NCBI GenBank assembly: GCA_049601975.1
Contig: JBMYRC010000007.1
Location: 1 to 64,000 of the forward strand
Reading direction: 5' to 3'
DNA: 64,000 bases
DNA from: UBA6544 sp049601975
GTDB lineage: Bacteria > Pseudomonadota > Alphaproteobacteria > UBA8366
Under the pieces are notes generated by a model. It worked only from the letters and a program-made list of their open reading frames with translations, did not search any database and was not told the DNA's origin. Positions within the stretch are counted from its first letter, which is position 1. Each line of letters begins with the position of its first letter. A program made the translations under genes and the position numbers. Below are positions 9,223-18,270 of this stretch, piece after piece.

Positions 9223-9276
9223 GGTAATTTTTGCCCAGCGCGGTAGGCAAAAATTTCTGATTTGGCAAGATTTGCC
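9223..9276. promoter_or_regulatory. Paired dyads upstream of flagellin gene 2
   Basis: GGTAATTTTTGCC at 9223-9235 and GGCAAGATTTGCC at 9264-9276 share the GGyAA-N3-TTGCC pattern of the sites before flagellin gene 1. Their starts are 41 bp apart, about four helical turns, and they lie about 60-110 bp upstream of the -24 element at 9334. They are candidate activator (FlbD-like) sites. Confidence 0.6.
9226..9255. terminator. Inverted repeat after flagellin gene 1
   Basis: AATTTTTGCC at 9226-9235 and GGCAAAAATT at 9246-9255 form a perfect 10-bp stem with a 10-base loop. No long T-run follows, so this is a weak or rho-assisted terminator at best. It shares bases with the upstream activator-like site, so it may simply be part of that regulatory element. 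Confidence 0.4.
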
Positions 9277-9333
9277 CAAGCTTCGCCCAGTAATTCAAGG
9301 CTAAGTCTCTTGAATTTATAGATTTTTATTGTT

Positions 9334-9348
9334 TGGCATAGCTGTTGC
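9334..9348 (+). promoter_or_regulatory. Sigma-54 promoter of flagellin gene 2
   Basis: TGGCAT-AGCTG-TTGC followed by T keeps the GG/GC spacing of ten bases and differs from consensus only at the sixth base. The leader is about 100 nt and contains a small hairpin (ACCGC/GCGGT near 9416-9430), a possible contact for the leader-binding regulator FlbT. Confidence 0.85.
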
Positions 9349-9461
9349 TTTTATGAGAACCGGTTTCGATCACATCGATAGAATGTCGATAATGTCTTAA
9401 CCGTTCCATAGCGACCGCAGAAGGCGGTTGTATCCATGTATCCTAGAAAGGGAGCTTTAAC

Positions 9462-10289
9462 ATGGCTGAGTCTGTCAATTTATCACAGTCGGTTCGCACG
9501 AACCTGCTGACACTCCAGCGAACTTCAGGTCTAATTGGTGATACTCAAACCCGTTTGTCGACGGGCTTGAAAGTCAATTCGGCTATTGATGACGCACCGG
9601 CGTTCTTCACTGCGAAAGCGTTGAGCAACGCTGCAAACGATCTCGACTCCTTGAAGTCAAATATTGACTTGGCGGTCAGTACCATTCAATCGGCGATCGA
9701 CGGTATCGACGCGATCACCGAACTGGTCAACCAAGCTAAGGGTCTTGCTAGTAACGCCAAAGCGACTGGTGATACGAACGAGCGCTCGACCTTGGCGGTG
9801 CAGTTCAACGAGCTGCTCAGCCAGATTGATACCATCGCAAATGACTCCAGTTTCAACGGCACGAACCTGCTTCAGGCGACGCCGGACAACCTGGCAGTTG
9901 AGTTCAATACTGCGAACACGAGTAACCTGACGATTACAGGCTTGGACTCGACGACTGCTTCGACCGGTATTAATATTGCCAATGCGGCGAATAACTTCGG
10001 CGCCAACGGCAATATTGATACAGCGTTGACGGCAATTTCCACCGCGCTTTCGTCCTTGCGGTCGAACGCTTCCACGTTGGGTTCAAATAATACGATCCTT
10101 TCGACCCGTCTGGACTTCACTGCAAACCTGGTTAATACGCTCGAAGGTGGTGAAGGGAAGCTCACTCTGGCCGATCTCAATGAGGAAAGTGCAAATTTGC
10201 TGGCTCTTCAGACCAGACAGCAGCTGGGTATTAACTCTTTGGCCCTCGCCGCGCAGAGCGAACGGTCAATTCTGGCGCTTTTCGGTTAA
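9462..10289 (+). CDS. Flagellin, copy 2
   Basis: This 275-residue flagellin is closely similar to copy 1 along its whole length, with identical blocks such as KGLASNAKATGDTNERSTLA and the same ending SERSILALFG. The N- and C-terminal helices that build the filament core are complete and the central domain is short. An AAGGGAG ribosome site precedes the ATG. It has its own sigma-54 promoter and a strong terminator. Two flagellins can give a filament with two segments or stage-specific expression; the sequence does not show which is major. Confidence 0.95.
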   Translation: MAESVNLSQSVRTNLLTLQRTSGLIGDTQTRLSTGLKVNSAIDDAPAFFTAKALSNAANDLDSLKSNIDLAVSTIQSAIDGIDAITELVNQAKGLASNAKATGDTNERSTLAVQFNELLSQIDTIANDSSFNGTNLLQATPDNLAVEFNTANTSNLTITGLDSTTASTGINIANAANNFGANGNIDTALTAISTALSSLRSNASTLGSNNTILSTRLDFTANLVNTLEGGEGKLTLADLNEESANLLALQTRQQLGINSLALAAQSERSILALFG

Positions 10290-10314
10290 TAGCCCTTGGG
10301 TTCGCTGTAACCCT

Positions 10315-10348
10315 GGCGGGGGCCTTTGGCCCCCGCCTTTCTTTTTTC
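10315..10348 (+). terminator. Rho-independent terminator of flagellin gene 2
   Basis: GGCGGGGGCC (10315-10324), loop TTT, GGCCCCCGCC (10328-10337), then TTTCTTTTTTC. The perfect 10-bp GC-rich stem and T-run make a strong terminator, so flbT needs its own promoter downstream. Confidence 0.93.
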
Positions 10349-10514
10349 GACGCCCATTTGTCCGTTCTCGCCAGCGTTCTCCGCCTTCACGAGGGCAGAT
10401 ATGTAAAGTTATCGCGGAACAGGCAGCGGCGTGATATAAATCGACAATATGTTAATTCCTGCGCCGCGGTTTTCCTGCCGGGCGCTCCGTTCCAACTCTG
10501 TGCAACGGTGCGAA

Positions 10515-10907
10515 ATGCCTCTAAAATTGATCTTGAAACCCGGCGAAAAAGTAATCATAAATCAAGCCGTCGTCCTAAACGGCGGCGAGAAGACTGAACT
10601 CGTTCTGCAGAACAAGGCAAGTGTGCTTCGCGAACGGGATATAATGACGGAAGAGAAAGCGGACAGTCCTGCAAAAAGAATTTATTTTGCAGTACAAATG
10701 ATGTATATTTTTCCTGATAAGGAAAGACACTATCAGGGAAAGTTTAACGAACTAGTCGCCTCTTTCGTTGAAGCTGTACCTAGTTCAAGGCCAATTTTAC
10801 TTGATATTGGTAGAAAAGTTATTGAAGGTAATCTTTATAGCGCGATGAAAGACTGTAATAAGTTGATGCGCTACGAAGAAGAGGTGCTAACGCATGTCAC
10901 CCAGTAG
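10515..10907 (+). CDS. flbT: Flagellin expression regulator FlbT
   Basis: The 130-residue protein starts PLKLILKPGEKVIINQAVV and contains NGGEKTELVLQNKASVLRERDI and AKRIYFAVQMMYIF, the standard FlbT blocks. In Caulobacter FlbT binds flagellin mRNA leaders and checks translation until hook assembly is finished. The ATG at 10515 is chosen because FlbT proteins start at MPLKL; the frame is open 66 bp further upstream. The gene overlaps flaF by 14 bp, forming an flbT-flaF pair. Confidence 0.92.
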   Translation: MPLKLILKPGEKVIINQAVVLNGGEKTELVLQNKASVLRERDIMTEEKADSPAKRIYFAVQMMYIFPDKERHYQGKFNELVASFVEAVPSSRPILLDIGRKVIEGNLYSAMKDCNKLMRYEEEVLTHVTQ

Positions 10908-11328
10908 TGATCCCTACCGCTCGTCCCAAAAGCTCGGCGCGGGTGCTCGTCAAACTGAGGCGCGCGCGTTGATGGAAACGGCAAGGGCGCTGGCCATTGC
11001 GCAAGAGAATCTCGAGGATATTACGGCCTATCGTGCAGCGTTGCGGCTGAACTGGCGATTGTGGACGATATTTCAGTCGGATGTCTCGGGGGCTGAGAAC
11101 CCGCTACCGGACGATATTAAGCAAAATATCCTGAATTTGAGCGTCTTTATTGACAAACATACTGTGGATGCCTTGGCCAGCCCGGAAGGCCGAAAACTTA
11201 AGGTTTTGATCGATATTAACCGCAATATCGCTAGCGGTCTTATGACCAATTTGGTCGGTGCCACCGAAACACCGCCGGCACCGACACAACCGCCAAGTGG
11301 TGGTGGTGATGGTGGGATCGTCGCGTAG
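10894..11328 (+). CDS. flaF: Flagellar biosynthesis regulator FlaF
   Basis: The 144-residue protein shows FlaF features: an early TEARALMETARALAIAQ helix, ALRLNWRLWTIFQ and ENPLPDDIKQNILNLSVFIDKHT. FlaF works with FlbT, is needed for flagellin synthesis in Caulobacter and acts as a flagellin partner. An unusual tail of about 22 residues is rich in Pro and Gly (TPPAPTQPPSGGGDGG) and probably disordered. It overlaps flbT by 14 bp and ends 20 bp from the convergent OGT gene. Confidence 0.9.
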   Translation: MSPSSDPYRSSQKLGAGARQTEARALMETARALAIAQENLEDITAYRAALRLNWRLWTIFQSDVSGAENPLPDDIKQNILNLSVFIDKHTVDALASPEGRKLKVLIDINRNIASGLMTNLVGATETPPAPTQPPSGGGDGGIVA

Positions 11329-11348
11329 TTTAAGAACCTCGAATTATA

Positions 11349-13190
11349 TTAGGTCGGCAAATCTGCAACGCAGATCACTTCGGGAGTTTGGCTCGCGACG
11401 AAGCGCCGCCACATTTCACGATAGCCACGCTCTAAATCCGACGTAAATTGAATTGTATCGAAAAGCGCCGCAGACACTCGGCTCTCAGCGATCTTATGCC
11501 GAATTCTCGTTAATTCCCCAGCGTGTGTCGCCAAGTGTTGAGCGCGCGCCGCATATTCGTCGGGCGACACCGTGATCAATTCAGGAAGATTCATCGCCAA
11601 AAGTAAACTTGAGGACACTCTGGACGCAAAATGGCGGCCTTGCATTGTGAGGACCGGTAGCCCGGCCCAGAGAGCGTCACTCGTCGTAGTATGGCCGTTG
11701 TAAAATTGCGTGTCCAACGCGAGATCGGCGTAAGACATTCGTTCCAAATGCCGCGCTCTCGGTAACATCTCGGCGAAGACAATACGATCCGGTGCGACGC
11801 CGGCACGAGCGGCCGCGCGGGAGAGGTTCTCTTTTGCACGTAAGTTGTTTTGGAGTATCCAAAGGGCGCTATTTGGAACTGATTTTAGTAAACTCATCCA
11901 AATTTGGAAAAAATCAAAATCTATTTTTATAGGGTTATTAAATGAACAAAATATAAATGAATATTTATTTCGAATATATAAGTAATTTTTAGGTATATCT
12001 GTGATTTTTTCTTGAGTGTTATCGTTGCATTGATACGTATTTGGTAAAAAAACGGCATTCTCACTAAGACACTCAAGTGTCTCCGGCGGTGTTACAATTT
12101 TGTCGGTTAAAATATAATCGAAGAATTCGGCGCCGCTCGTTCCTGGAAATCCCAAATAGGTCGCTTGAATCGAGGCCGGACGTCGCGCGCAAATCCCTAG
12201 GCGGTTGTGTCTTGTATGCCCTTTGAGGTCCACAAGAATATCTATAGAGTCTCGATGGATAAGGTTTGCGGCCTCCTCGTCATTGAATGCTGAAATGTCG
12301 ACAAACTGATCGCAGGATGCGCGAATGGAATCGCGATAGTCACTGCCGTCGTTTGGTCCATGAGAGTACGCGTGGATCGAAAAACTCTCCCGGTCATGCG
12401 CCTGAAATACGCCGCGCATCAAATGGGCCGTCGCATGGTCGTGAAAATCGGCACTGAGATATCCGACGCGAATTTTGGCGTTCGGATTACGTGACGGCCT
12501 GAACTGATACTCTTCGCCATCATTTGCTGCTTCGGAAAGTTGCCGGCTCCATGATCGTGCGACATCCAAGTTTTGAACTCGCTCGTCGACACGGTGGATA
12601 TTGTCGAATGGGGGTTCCGGGGTAGGGCGACCCTCTTTCAGCGCCGCGCAATTTAGGCGATCGATTTGTTCTGATAAAATTTCAAGCTCTTCGCCCCATT
12701 CACATGTGACGCGCAGGAGAGGGTAGAGGCCGGCGCTAGCGATATTATTATCCGATTGTAATGCCAGTGACCTGCGGAACTGAACGATAGCTTCGCCAAT
12801 TCGGTTGCGATCCGCGTAGACGGCGGCCAACCGATTTAGAGATTCCGGCATTGGTGACAGCACGACCCATCGCTCAAGATATGGAATGGCCGCATCAATG
12901 CGTCCGGCTTCCAATAACAGGGACGCAAGTATTGATAGTTTGTTCGTATCCGCTTCCGAATCGCGTACCGATGCGCTTAGATACTCGATTGCACTTTCGG
13001 GGTCTTTCACTTGAACACTCGCGATGCCGGCGAGGTAGAGAGCATAGACGTTTTCTTTATCCCGTGTTAGCACCTGGCGACAAAGCTCGAGCGTCTCTTG
13101 CCATTCACACAAATCCGCGTGTCGGGAGGCACTCTCAAGCATGACAAGCAGCTCTTCCGTCGCCGGATCACGATTTTCAGTCGGGCTCAT
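11349..13190 (-). CDS. TPR-containing O-GlcNAc transferase-like protein (GT41, canonical type)
   Basis: From the ATG at 13190 the protein has 613 residues. This start is preferred because it forms an ATGA overlap with the upstream gene's stop; the frame is open further upstream. TPRs occupy about residues 10-190. The catalytic half has the GT41 signatures in order: RVGYLSADFHDH (His252), ILVDLKGHTRHNRLG, PASIQATYLGFPGTSG, FCSFNNPIKIDFDFF with the conserved Lys422, and LDTQFYNGHTTTSDALWAG. It should move a sugar from a UDP donor to Ser/Thr of cytoplasmic proteins. The part encoded at about 11890-12020, around Lys422, is strikingly AT-rich compared with the rest of the gene. It is last in the minus-strand series that starts at flgI. 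Confidence 0.88.
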   Translation of the reverse strand: MSPTENRDPATEELLVMLESASRHADLCEWQETLELCRQVLTRDKENVYALYLAGIASVQVKDPESAIEYLSASVRDSEADTNKLSILASLLLEAGRIDAAIPYLERWVVLSPMPESLNRLAAVYADRNRIGEAIVQFRRSLALQSDNNIASAGLYPLLRVTCEWGEELEILSEQIDRLNCAALKEGRPTPEPPFDNIHRVDERVQNLDVARSWSRQLSEAANDGEEYQFRPSRNPNAKIRVGYLSADFHDHATAHLMRGVFQAHDRESFSIHAYSHGPNDGSDYRDSIRASCDQFVDISAFNDEEAANLIHRDSIDILVDLKGHTRHNRLGICARRPASIQATYLGFPGTSGAEFFDYILTDKIVTPPETLECLSENAVFLPNTYQCNDNTQEKITDIPKNYLYIRNKYSFIFCSFNNPIKIDFDFFQIWMSLLKSVPNSALWILQNNLRAKENLSRAAARAGVAPDRIVFAEMLPRARHLERMSYADLALDTQFYNGHTTTSDALWAGLPVLTMQGRHFASRVSSSLLLAMNLPELITVSPDEYAARAQHLATHAGELTRIRHKIAESRVSAALFDTIQFTSDLERGYREMWRRFVASQTPEVICVADLPT

Positions 13191-15088
13191 GTAGTAGGTG
13201 CATTCGAATGACGAGCATATTGAGCTAGCTCGCGGGCTACTGTGGCGGCAAGGCCTTCCCAATCACCGTGGCTGCTTTGGCGGAACAAGCGCATGGTCGG
13301 ATACCAAGGAGAATCTTCACGATCCATGAGATATCGCCAATCCGCATGATGACCAAGCATGACCCAAACCGGCTTGCCAAGAGCACCCGCAAGATGCGCG
13401 GTAGCGGTATCGACCGTGATCACCAAGTCGAGGGCCTCGACTGCGGCTGCCGTATCATCGAAACTGGCACATTGGGTGCCGAAATCCAGCAGATCGCCAA
13501 GAGAATTCGGAGATATCTGTCCGACTTGAAGACTCACAAATTGGACCTGATTGACGGCCCGAATTTGTGCTAGCGCGGTTTCTGGACAGCTGCGCATACC
13601 GTCATCTTGCCGATCTGGATTGCCGAGCCAAACCAGACCGACCTTTAGATCCGTATCGCCTAATTGGGCTCGGAATGAGTCCACTTTAGGAGATGATGGA
13701 GACAAATAGGGTACATTGGCGGGCACGGACTCCAGAGTGGTATTGAAAATTTGGGGTATACTCATCAGGGGAATGCAGTAGTCAGCTTCCGGAAGAGTGT
13801 CCTTACGGGCAATGACGTTTTTGATTCCCCGGAGGCTGCGACACAATTCCACCATTGGGCGCTGGCATTCGAAATGTACGTCGGCTCCTTGATCCGAAAG
13901 TAGCGTTAAATATCTGCAAAACTGTAGTGTGTCGCCAAAACCCTGTTCCGCATATACCAATAGTTTGCGACCTTGAAGCGGCTCTCCTTTCCATCGATCG
14001 ATGGCAAATCGCCTGTGTTTCGCGGTGAACTGTTCCGCGTGCCAACGAGCTTCGTAATTCTGCCAGCCTTCCGCATAATTGCCCTGCATTAATTGCGCGA
14101 TTCCAAGGCTCGTACGGATATCACCATTGTTTGGTGAGATGCTCAGCACTTTCGTGTATACCGCTGCGGCTTCTACTGGGTTATTTAGGTTCAACAGTGC
14201 CAGTCCGAGGTTGCCGAGCGCATTTGTGCTGTCGGGATCAGCCGAATGGGCCGTGCGATAAAGCGCTGCTGCTGCTTCGAAATTACCTTGTGAGCGCAAT
14301 ACATTACCGAGATTGACCAAGGCTTCCGGCCAATCGGGACGTATCGCGATTACACGACGAAAGATGTGAGCGGCTTCTGCTAAGTCGCCGTTGGCATGAA
14401 TGGCGACACCGAGATTGTTTACAATCTCCGAATTGTCAGGTGAGATTTCTATGGCGGCGCGAAAATTCTCGATGGCTTCAGGATATTGCCGTGCATCGCA
14501 AAGGGCGAGCCCGAGATTGTTAAGTGCGTCGGTGAAATCCGGAAATAGCGCCAATGACTTTCGGGCAGCCGCTATTGCACTTGGTACCTGACTGTCGCGA
14601 CGCAAGGCGAACGAGAGATTGTTAAAGGCCTCATGGGACTCTGGCTGCTTTGAGATACAATGTCGGTAATTTTCGATGGCTCCAGTAAAATCGCCTATGT
14701 GCGCTTGCGCGTTTGCCATCTGGAATTGCGTTGCAGGATCCGTTTGGTCCAGCTCAGCCGCCATTCGCAAATGGCGCAAGGCTTCGTTGGCGCTTCCGTT
14801 TGCGAGCAACACGGCACCTAAATCACGATTGAAGATTGGGTTTGCTGGCGCCTGCCTTTGAGCTTCGCCTAGATACCTGGACGCGTTATCTAAATCTCCT
14901 CGTTTTTGTGCTGTCAGGCCACGCAAATGCCAGGCGATATCCGCATTTGGCACGGCCTCAAGCACTTGGCGGAGGATCTCTTCCACGCGAGGAAGATCAT
15001 TCTGGTCGTACGCTCGAAGAGCGTCCGCAAGAACAGCAGAGAGGCTGCCGACTAAAGGTTTGGTATTTTGCTCTTCAGACGCAGTCAT
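13187..15088 (-). CDS. TPR protein with GT9-like glycosyltransferase domain
   Basis: A protein of 633 residues from the ATG at 15088; a GTG at 15100 is possible, and neither has a clear ribosome site. About ten TPRs cover residues 20-360 (repeated NNLGLAL / A...F..A patterns). The last 250 residues contain LLVYAEQGFGDTLQFCRYL, KVGLVWLGNPDRQDDG and DLVITVDTATAHLAGALGKPVWVML. These are the hallmarks of the heptosyltransferase-like (GT9) domain that often follows TPRs in bacteria. The acceptor is unknown; co-orientation with flgL upstream and coupling to the OGT gene downstream suggest flagellar protein glycosylation. Confidence 0.83.
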   Translation of the reverse strand: MTASEEQNTKPLVGSLSAVLADALRAYDQNDLPRVEEILRQVLEAVPNADIAWHLRGLTAQKRGDLDNASRYLGEAQRQAPANPIFNRDLGAVLLANGSANEALRHLRMAAELDQTDPATQFQMANAQAHIGDFTGAIENYRHCISKQPESHEAFNNLSFALRRDSQVPSAIAAARKSLALFPDFTDALNNLGLALCDARQYPEAIENFRAAIEISPDNSEIVNNLGVAIHANGDLAEAAHIFRRVIAIRPDWPEALVNLGNVLRSQGNFEAAAALYRTAHSADPDSTNALGNLGLALLNLNNPVEAAAVYTKVLSISPNNGDIRTSLGIAQLMQGNYAEGWQNYEARWHAEQFTAKHRRFAIDRWKGEPLQGRKLLVYAEQGFGDTLQFCRYLTLLSDQGADVHFECQRPMVELCRSLRGIKNVIARKDTLPEADYCIPLMSIPQIFNTTLESVPANVPYLSPSSPKVDSFRAQLGDTDLKVGLVWLGNPDRQDDGMRSCPETALAQIRAVNQVQFVSLQVGQISPNSLGDLLDFGTQCASFDDTAAAVEALDLVITVDTATAHLAGALGKPVWVMLGHHADWRYLMDREDSPWYPTMRLFRQSSHGDWEGLAATVARELAQYARHSNAPTT

Positions 15089-15168
15089 GCTGCATTTCAC
15101 GGTATTTGGTGGATCTTAACCGGACTTTATCCAGGAAACGTCGTTCTGATGTCAATCGATGCGATGCC

Positions 15169-16137
15169 CTAACGTAGGAAATTCGAGAGCGATAGGGTCT
15201 GAATTCGTGCGATTGTCGTAAATGATGCCTCCAACTGAATTTGTTCAAAGTTGAGGGAGGTAATGACTTCGCCCGGGTCGATGTTCTCGATTTCCGCGAT
15301 GGAATCCTGCGAAAACTGGAGGAAATCGTTGTGCTTGTCCCGGATGTTGTCCAAGACAACCCGGTCCAAACCGATATCTGCGCGTAGGTCGGATAGAGTC
15401 TTATCGACGCCGTTGTTGTCGATGAGTTCGGTTAACTCCACCATGGCTTCGGACAGAAATGTTTTTTCTTGGGCCGTGATTGGATCGGTAAAGGTAACGT
15501 TGGAGACGTTATCCAGCGTCCGAATGAGTTTTTCGAACGCGCTTTCGTCCGCATTCATGCCGTATGCAACGTTGAAACCATCGTCAGCACGAGTAGACTG
15601 CAAGACCGCGTCGCCTTGATAATATCCAGTTTCAACTGTTTGCACGAAAGTCGGCGGAGAGCCAGGAGCGGGTGCCGTATAATTGGCGTTTGAGAGGTTG
15701 ACGGGCTTCGTCTCGACCGCTCCACCGGCAAACAAGAAGCGGCTGTCGTCCTTGGTGTTCAAAACCTCGACGACCTGGTCGAGTGACGCTTGTGCCAGCA
15801 ATGACAGCTGGATGTCATCAGCGGCGCTGCCATTGAGCGCGGCGGCGAAATCGGTGCGAGCCTTGCGCGCGACATCTTCGATCTGGTCCAACGCAAAGGC
15901 CATCAGATCCAGCCGTTTCTCGGTAATGGTGATGTTCTGGATAAACTGCTCAGCCTGGGACAACTCGCTTTTCAAATTGACGAGTCTGCCGGCGTCGTCG
16001 GCGATACCGGAGAAGGATTGCGTTTTCTTGCCTGAGGCGATCTGCATCTGGAGATCGTTCACATTGCGCTGAGTGCGCAGAGCATTGCTGGTGATCAGTT
16101 GTTGCTGAGCGAGAGTGGAGACACGTGTCGCGACCAT
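15169..16137 (-). CDS. flgL: Hook-filament junction protein FlgL
   Basis: The 322-residue protein has the flagellin-like N-terminus TRVSTLAQQQLITSNALRTQ and MQIASGKKTQSFSGIADDA, and a C-terminal helix ending TIARIQTLSLSNFLR. FlgL (HAP3) is the adaptor between FlgK and the filament and is exported by the flagellar type III system. TAGGAG precedes the ATG. It lies 11 bp after flgK in the flgI-flgJ-flgN-flgK-flgL series. Confidence 0.92.
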   Translation of the reverse strand: MVATRVSTLAQQQLITSNALRTQRNVNDLQMQIASGKKTQSFSGIADDAGRLVNLKSELSQAEQFIQNITITEKRLDLMAFALDQIEDVARKARTDFAAALNGSAADDIQLSLLAQASLDQVVEVLNTKDDSRFLFAGGAVETKPVNLSNANYTAPAPGSPPTFVQTVETGYYQGDAVLQSTRADDGFNVAYGMNADESAFEKLIRTLDNVSNVTFTDPITAQEKTFLSEAMVELTELIDNNGVDKTLSDLRADIGLDRVVLDNIRDKHNDFLQFSQDSIAEIENIDPGEVITSLNFEQIQLEASFTTIARIQTLSLSNFLR

Positions 16138-16148
16138 CTTCTAATCTC

Positions 16149-18260
16149 CTATCGGACCGAATCAATCAGCTCTTGCAGCATATCGGATGCCACTGAGATA
16201 ATACGTGCTGCGGCGTTGAACGATTGTTCAAGCACCACTAGATTCGCGAGCTCTTCGTCGAGGTTGACGCCGGAAATTGAAGAGGCTCTGAATTCCATTG
16301 TTTGAGTGAACTGAGTGGTGAATTCGAGTTCGGTGCGGGCATCATTAGTTTGCGCGGCCTGAAGGCCGAGCATCTGCGCCGAAAAACTGGCGAGTGTTGT
16401 TGAGACGCTCGAAATAGCGCCGGTAGTGCCGAACGTAATTTCTTTACCGAATACTCCCGCGAGCGCTGAGGCGGCAGTTGCATCACCGGCGGAGACGCCG
16501 GTCGTCTTACTCACGGTGCCATGTGCTAAGCGGGCCGGATCGTTAACAATGTCGGTATTGACTTGGAAGCGGCCGGAAAGGGATCGGTTGTCCGAGGTCA
16601 AACCGATTTGAGAAACCAATGTGCCACTATCGGTAATCGTGAAATTATTGCCATCGGAATCGGCGATAACCAAACGCCGCCCACCGCCGTCGTTGACAAC
16701 AGATGCTGAAATGTTAGCCGACGTAAGGTCAACATCGGCGGTGATATTCGTTGCAATCGTGTCGAGCGATTGACCGGTAGTATAAGCGATCGTGACCGGT
16801 GAGTTGGTAAAATTACCGGTAACTGTCAAGTTACCCGCAATGCCAAGAGCGGCGGTGCTGCTTGAGACTTGTGAAGAAGCGAAAGAGTTATAGTCGCTCG
16901 AAGTGGTTTCTTGGACCAAGAGATCGTTCAGTCCGAAGAAATGCGAGAAGCCGCGAGTCTCGCCTTGGATGACGGTATAGGAGCTGGTGCTGTTTGCGAT
17001 AGCAATTCCGTTGGCAGCGCTATCAGCGGAGATCACGAGCTTTCCGTTGCTATTGATCGAGGCACTGGCATTCGTCATGCCGTCGATTGTCGTCGCGACT
17101 TCGCCCGAGGTATCGACACCGGCAGCACTCAAGTCGGCGATGTTAAGAGTTTCGACGACGGCACCGGTCGAGCGATCGATGATGACGATATCTACTGCGC
17201 CCGTACCCGAAATCAGATCTTCCGACGCGAAGGTTTGTGAACCCGTCAGGGTATGCGGCGGTGGTGAAGCGGAGCCCGCGTTATGAGCTGCATTCAGTTG
17301 GATTGTCAGCTTTTGAATCAGGGTGTCGAGCTCGGACTGCAAGTTCGGCAAAACTTCATCCCGAAGATCTATTAGGCCTTTTAGTTTTCCGGTTGTAATC
17401 TCGGCCGTGATATCATTTGTGCCGTTCGCGGTGTCGGGTGTGCCGAGAAAAATTCCTGTAATTCCGCCGGGATAGCCTGAATCCGTGGGTGCTAAATAAT
17501 CAAGAGACGCGCTCATCTGAACTGCGGAGACATGGGTTGCGGTTTCAACAACCGATCCGCTTATTAAATTGCGACCGGTATTTGTTAGGATTGTCAGCAG
17601 GCTGTTCGAATCCTCAATGATTCGAAGATCCATTTGCTCGGCAAGCAATTTTAAGGCGCGGTCTCGCTCATCTCGCTCCTCACCGCTCGGTTGGTTTAAT
17701 CCTTCGGCGCGCGCGACCCGTGTGTTCAGGTCATTAACGATATTTAATTGATTATTGATATTCGTCGCGGAGCGGCTGATTTCCTGGTCAGCTTTGAGAC
17801 GCAGATCCTGTACGTTGTTAGTCAAATCCTGAATCCGCAATACTGCTTTGCGCAATTCATTGACTGCGTTGAACCCGGCGGCGCTGGATTCTGGCGTAGT
17901 GGCGAAAGCTTCTAGCGAATCGCGGATGGAGGAGAGTGAATTCGTCACCGAGCGATCGTTGTCAGGTGAACTGAACAGCGCTTCGAGCTCGCTGAGGAAC
18001 TCCTCGCGCACACCCAGATTTCCCAGGATGGCCTGTTGATTGCGAATTTCCCTAATCAGGAACTCGTCGACCACACGGTCGACCGGCTCGACATTGACGC
18101 CCGCGCCAGTGCCGCTGACCGTTCGGGTCGAAAAGGTGACGTCCTTGCGCGAGTAGCCCTCGGTATTGACGTTTGTGATATTGCTCGACGTGACCTGCAA
18201 AGCGGATTGTGTCGCGGAGAGGCCGCTTAATGCGGTACGAAGGGCGAGAGTCAGTGTCAT
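16149..18260 (-). CDS. flgK: Hook-associated protein FlgK
   Basis: The 703-residue protein starts LALRTALSGLSATQSALQVT, SSNITNVNTEGYSRKDV, the typical rod/hook-family N-terminus with the asparagine-rich motif. It ends with the C-terminal helix FNAAARIISVASDMLQELIDSV. The central region is Thr/Ser/Gly rich with beta-type sequence and makes it longer than the roughly 550 residues of enterobacterial FlgK. FlgK (HAP1) caps the hook and joins it to FlgL. GAGGG precedes the ATG and flgN lies 10 bp upstream. Confidence 0.93.
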   Translation of the reverse strand: MTLTLALRTALSGLSATQSALQVTSSNITNVNTEGYSRKDVTFSTRTVSGTGAGVNVEPVDRVVDEFLIREIRNQQAILGNLGVREEFLSELEALFSSPDNDRSVTNSLSSIRDSLEAFATTPESSAAGFNAVNELRKAVLRIQDLTNNVQDLRLKADQEISRSATNINNQLNIVNDLNTRVARAEGLNQPSGEERDERDRALKLLAEQMDLRIIEDSNSLLTILTNTGRNLISGSVVETATHVSAVQMSASLDYLAPTDSGYPGGITGIFLGTPDTANGTNDITAEITTGKLKGLIDLRDEVLPNLQSELDTLIQKLTIQLNAAHNAGSASPPPHTLTGSQTFASEDLISGTGAVDIVIIDRSTGAVVETLNIADLSAAGVDTSGEVATTIDGMTNASASINSNGKLVISADSAANGIAIANSTSSYTVIQGETRGFSHFFGLNDLLVQETTSSDYNSFASSQVSSSTAALGIAGNLTVTGNFTNSPVTIAYTTGQSLDTIATNITADVDLTSANISASVVNDGGGRRLVIADSDGNNFTITDSGTLVSQIGLTSDNRSLSGRFQVNTDIVNDPARLAHGTVSKTTGVSAGDATAASALAGVFGKEITFGTTGAISSVSTTLASFSAQMLGLQAAQTNDARTELEFTTQFTQTMEFRASSISGVNLDEELANLVVLEQSFNAAARIISVASDMLQELIDSVR

Positions 18261-18270
18261 CCGTCTACCC

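Noticed and set aside
8346..10289. Recent duplication or gene conversion of the two flagellin genes
   Set aside because: The proteins are alike but silent sites differ throughout, and no long identical DNA block was seen.
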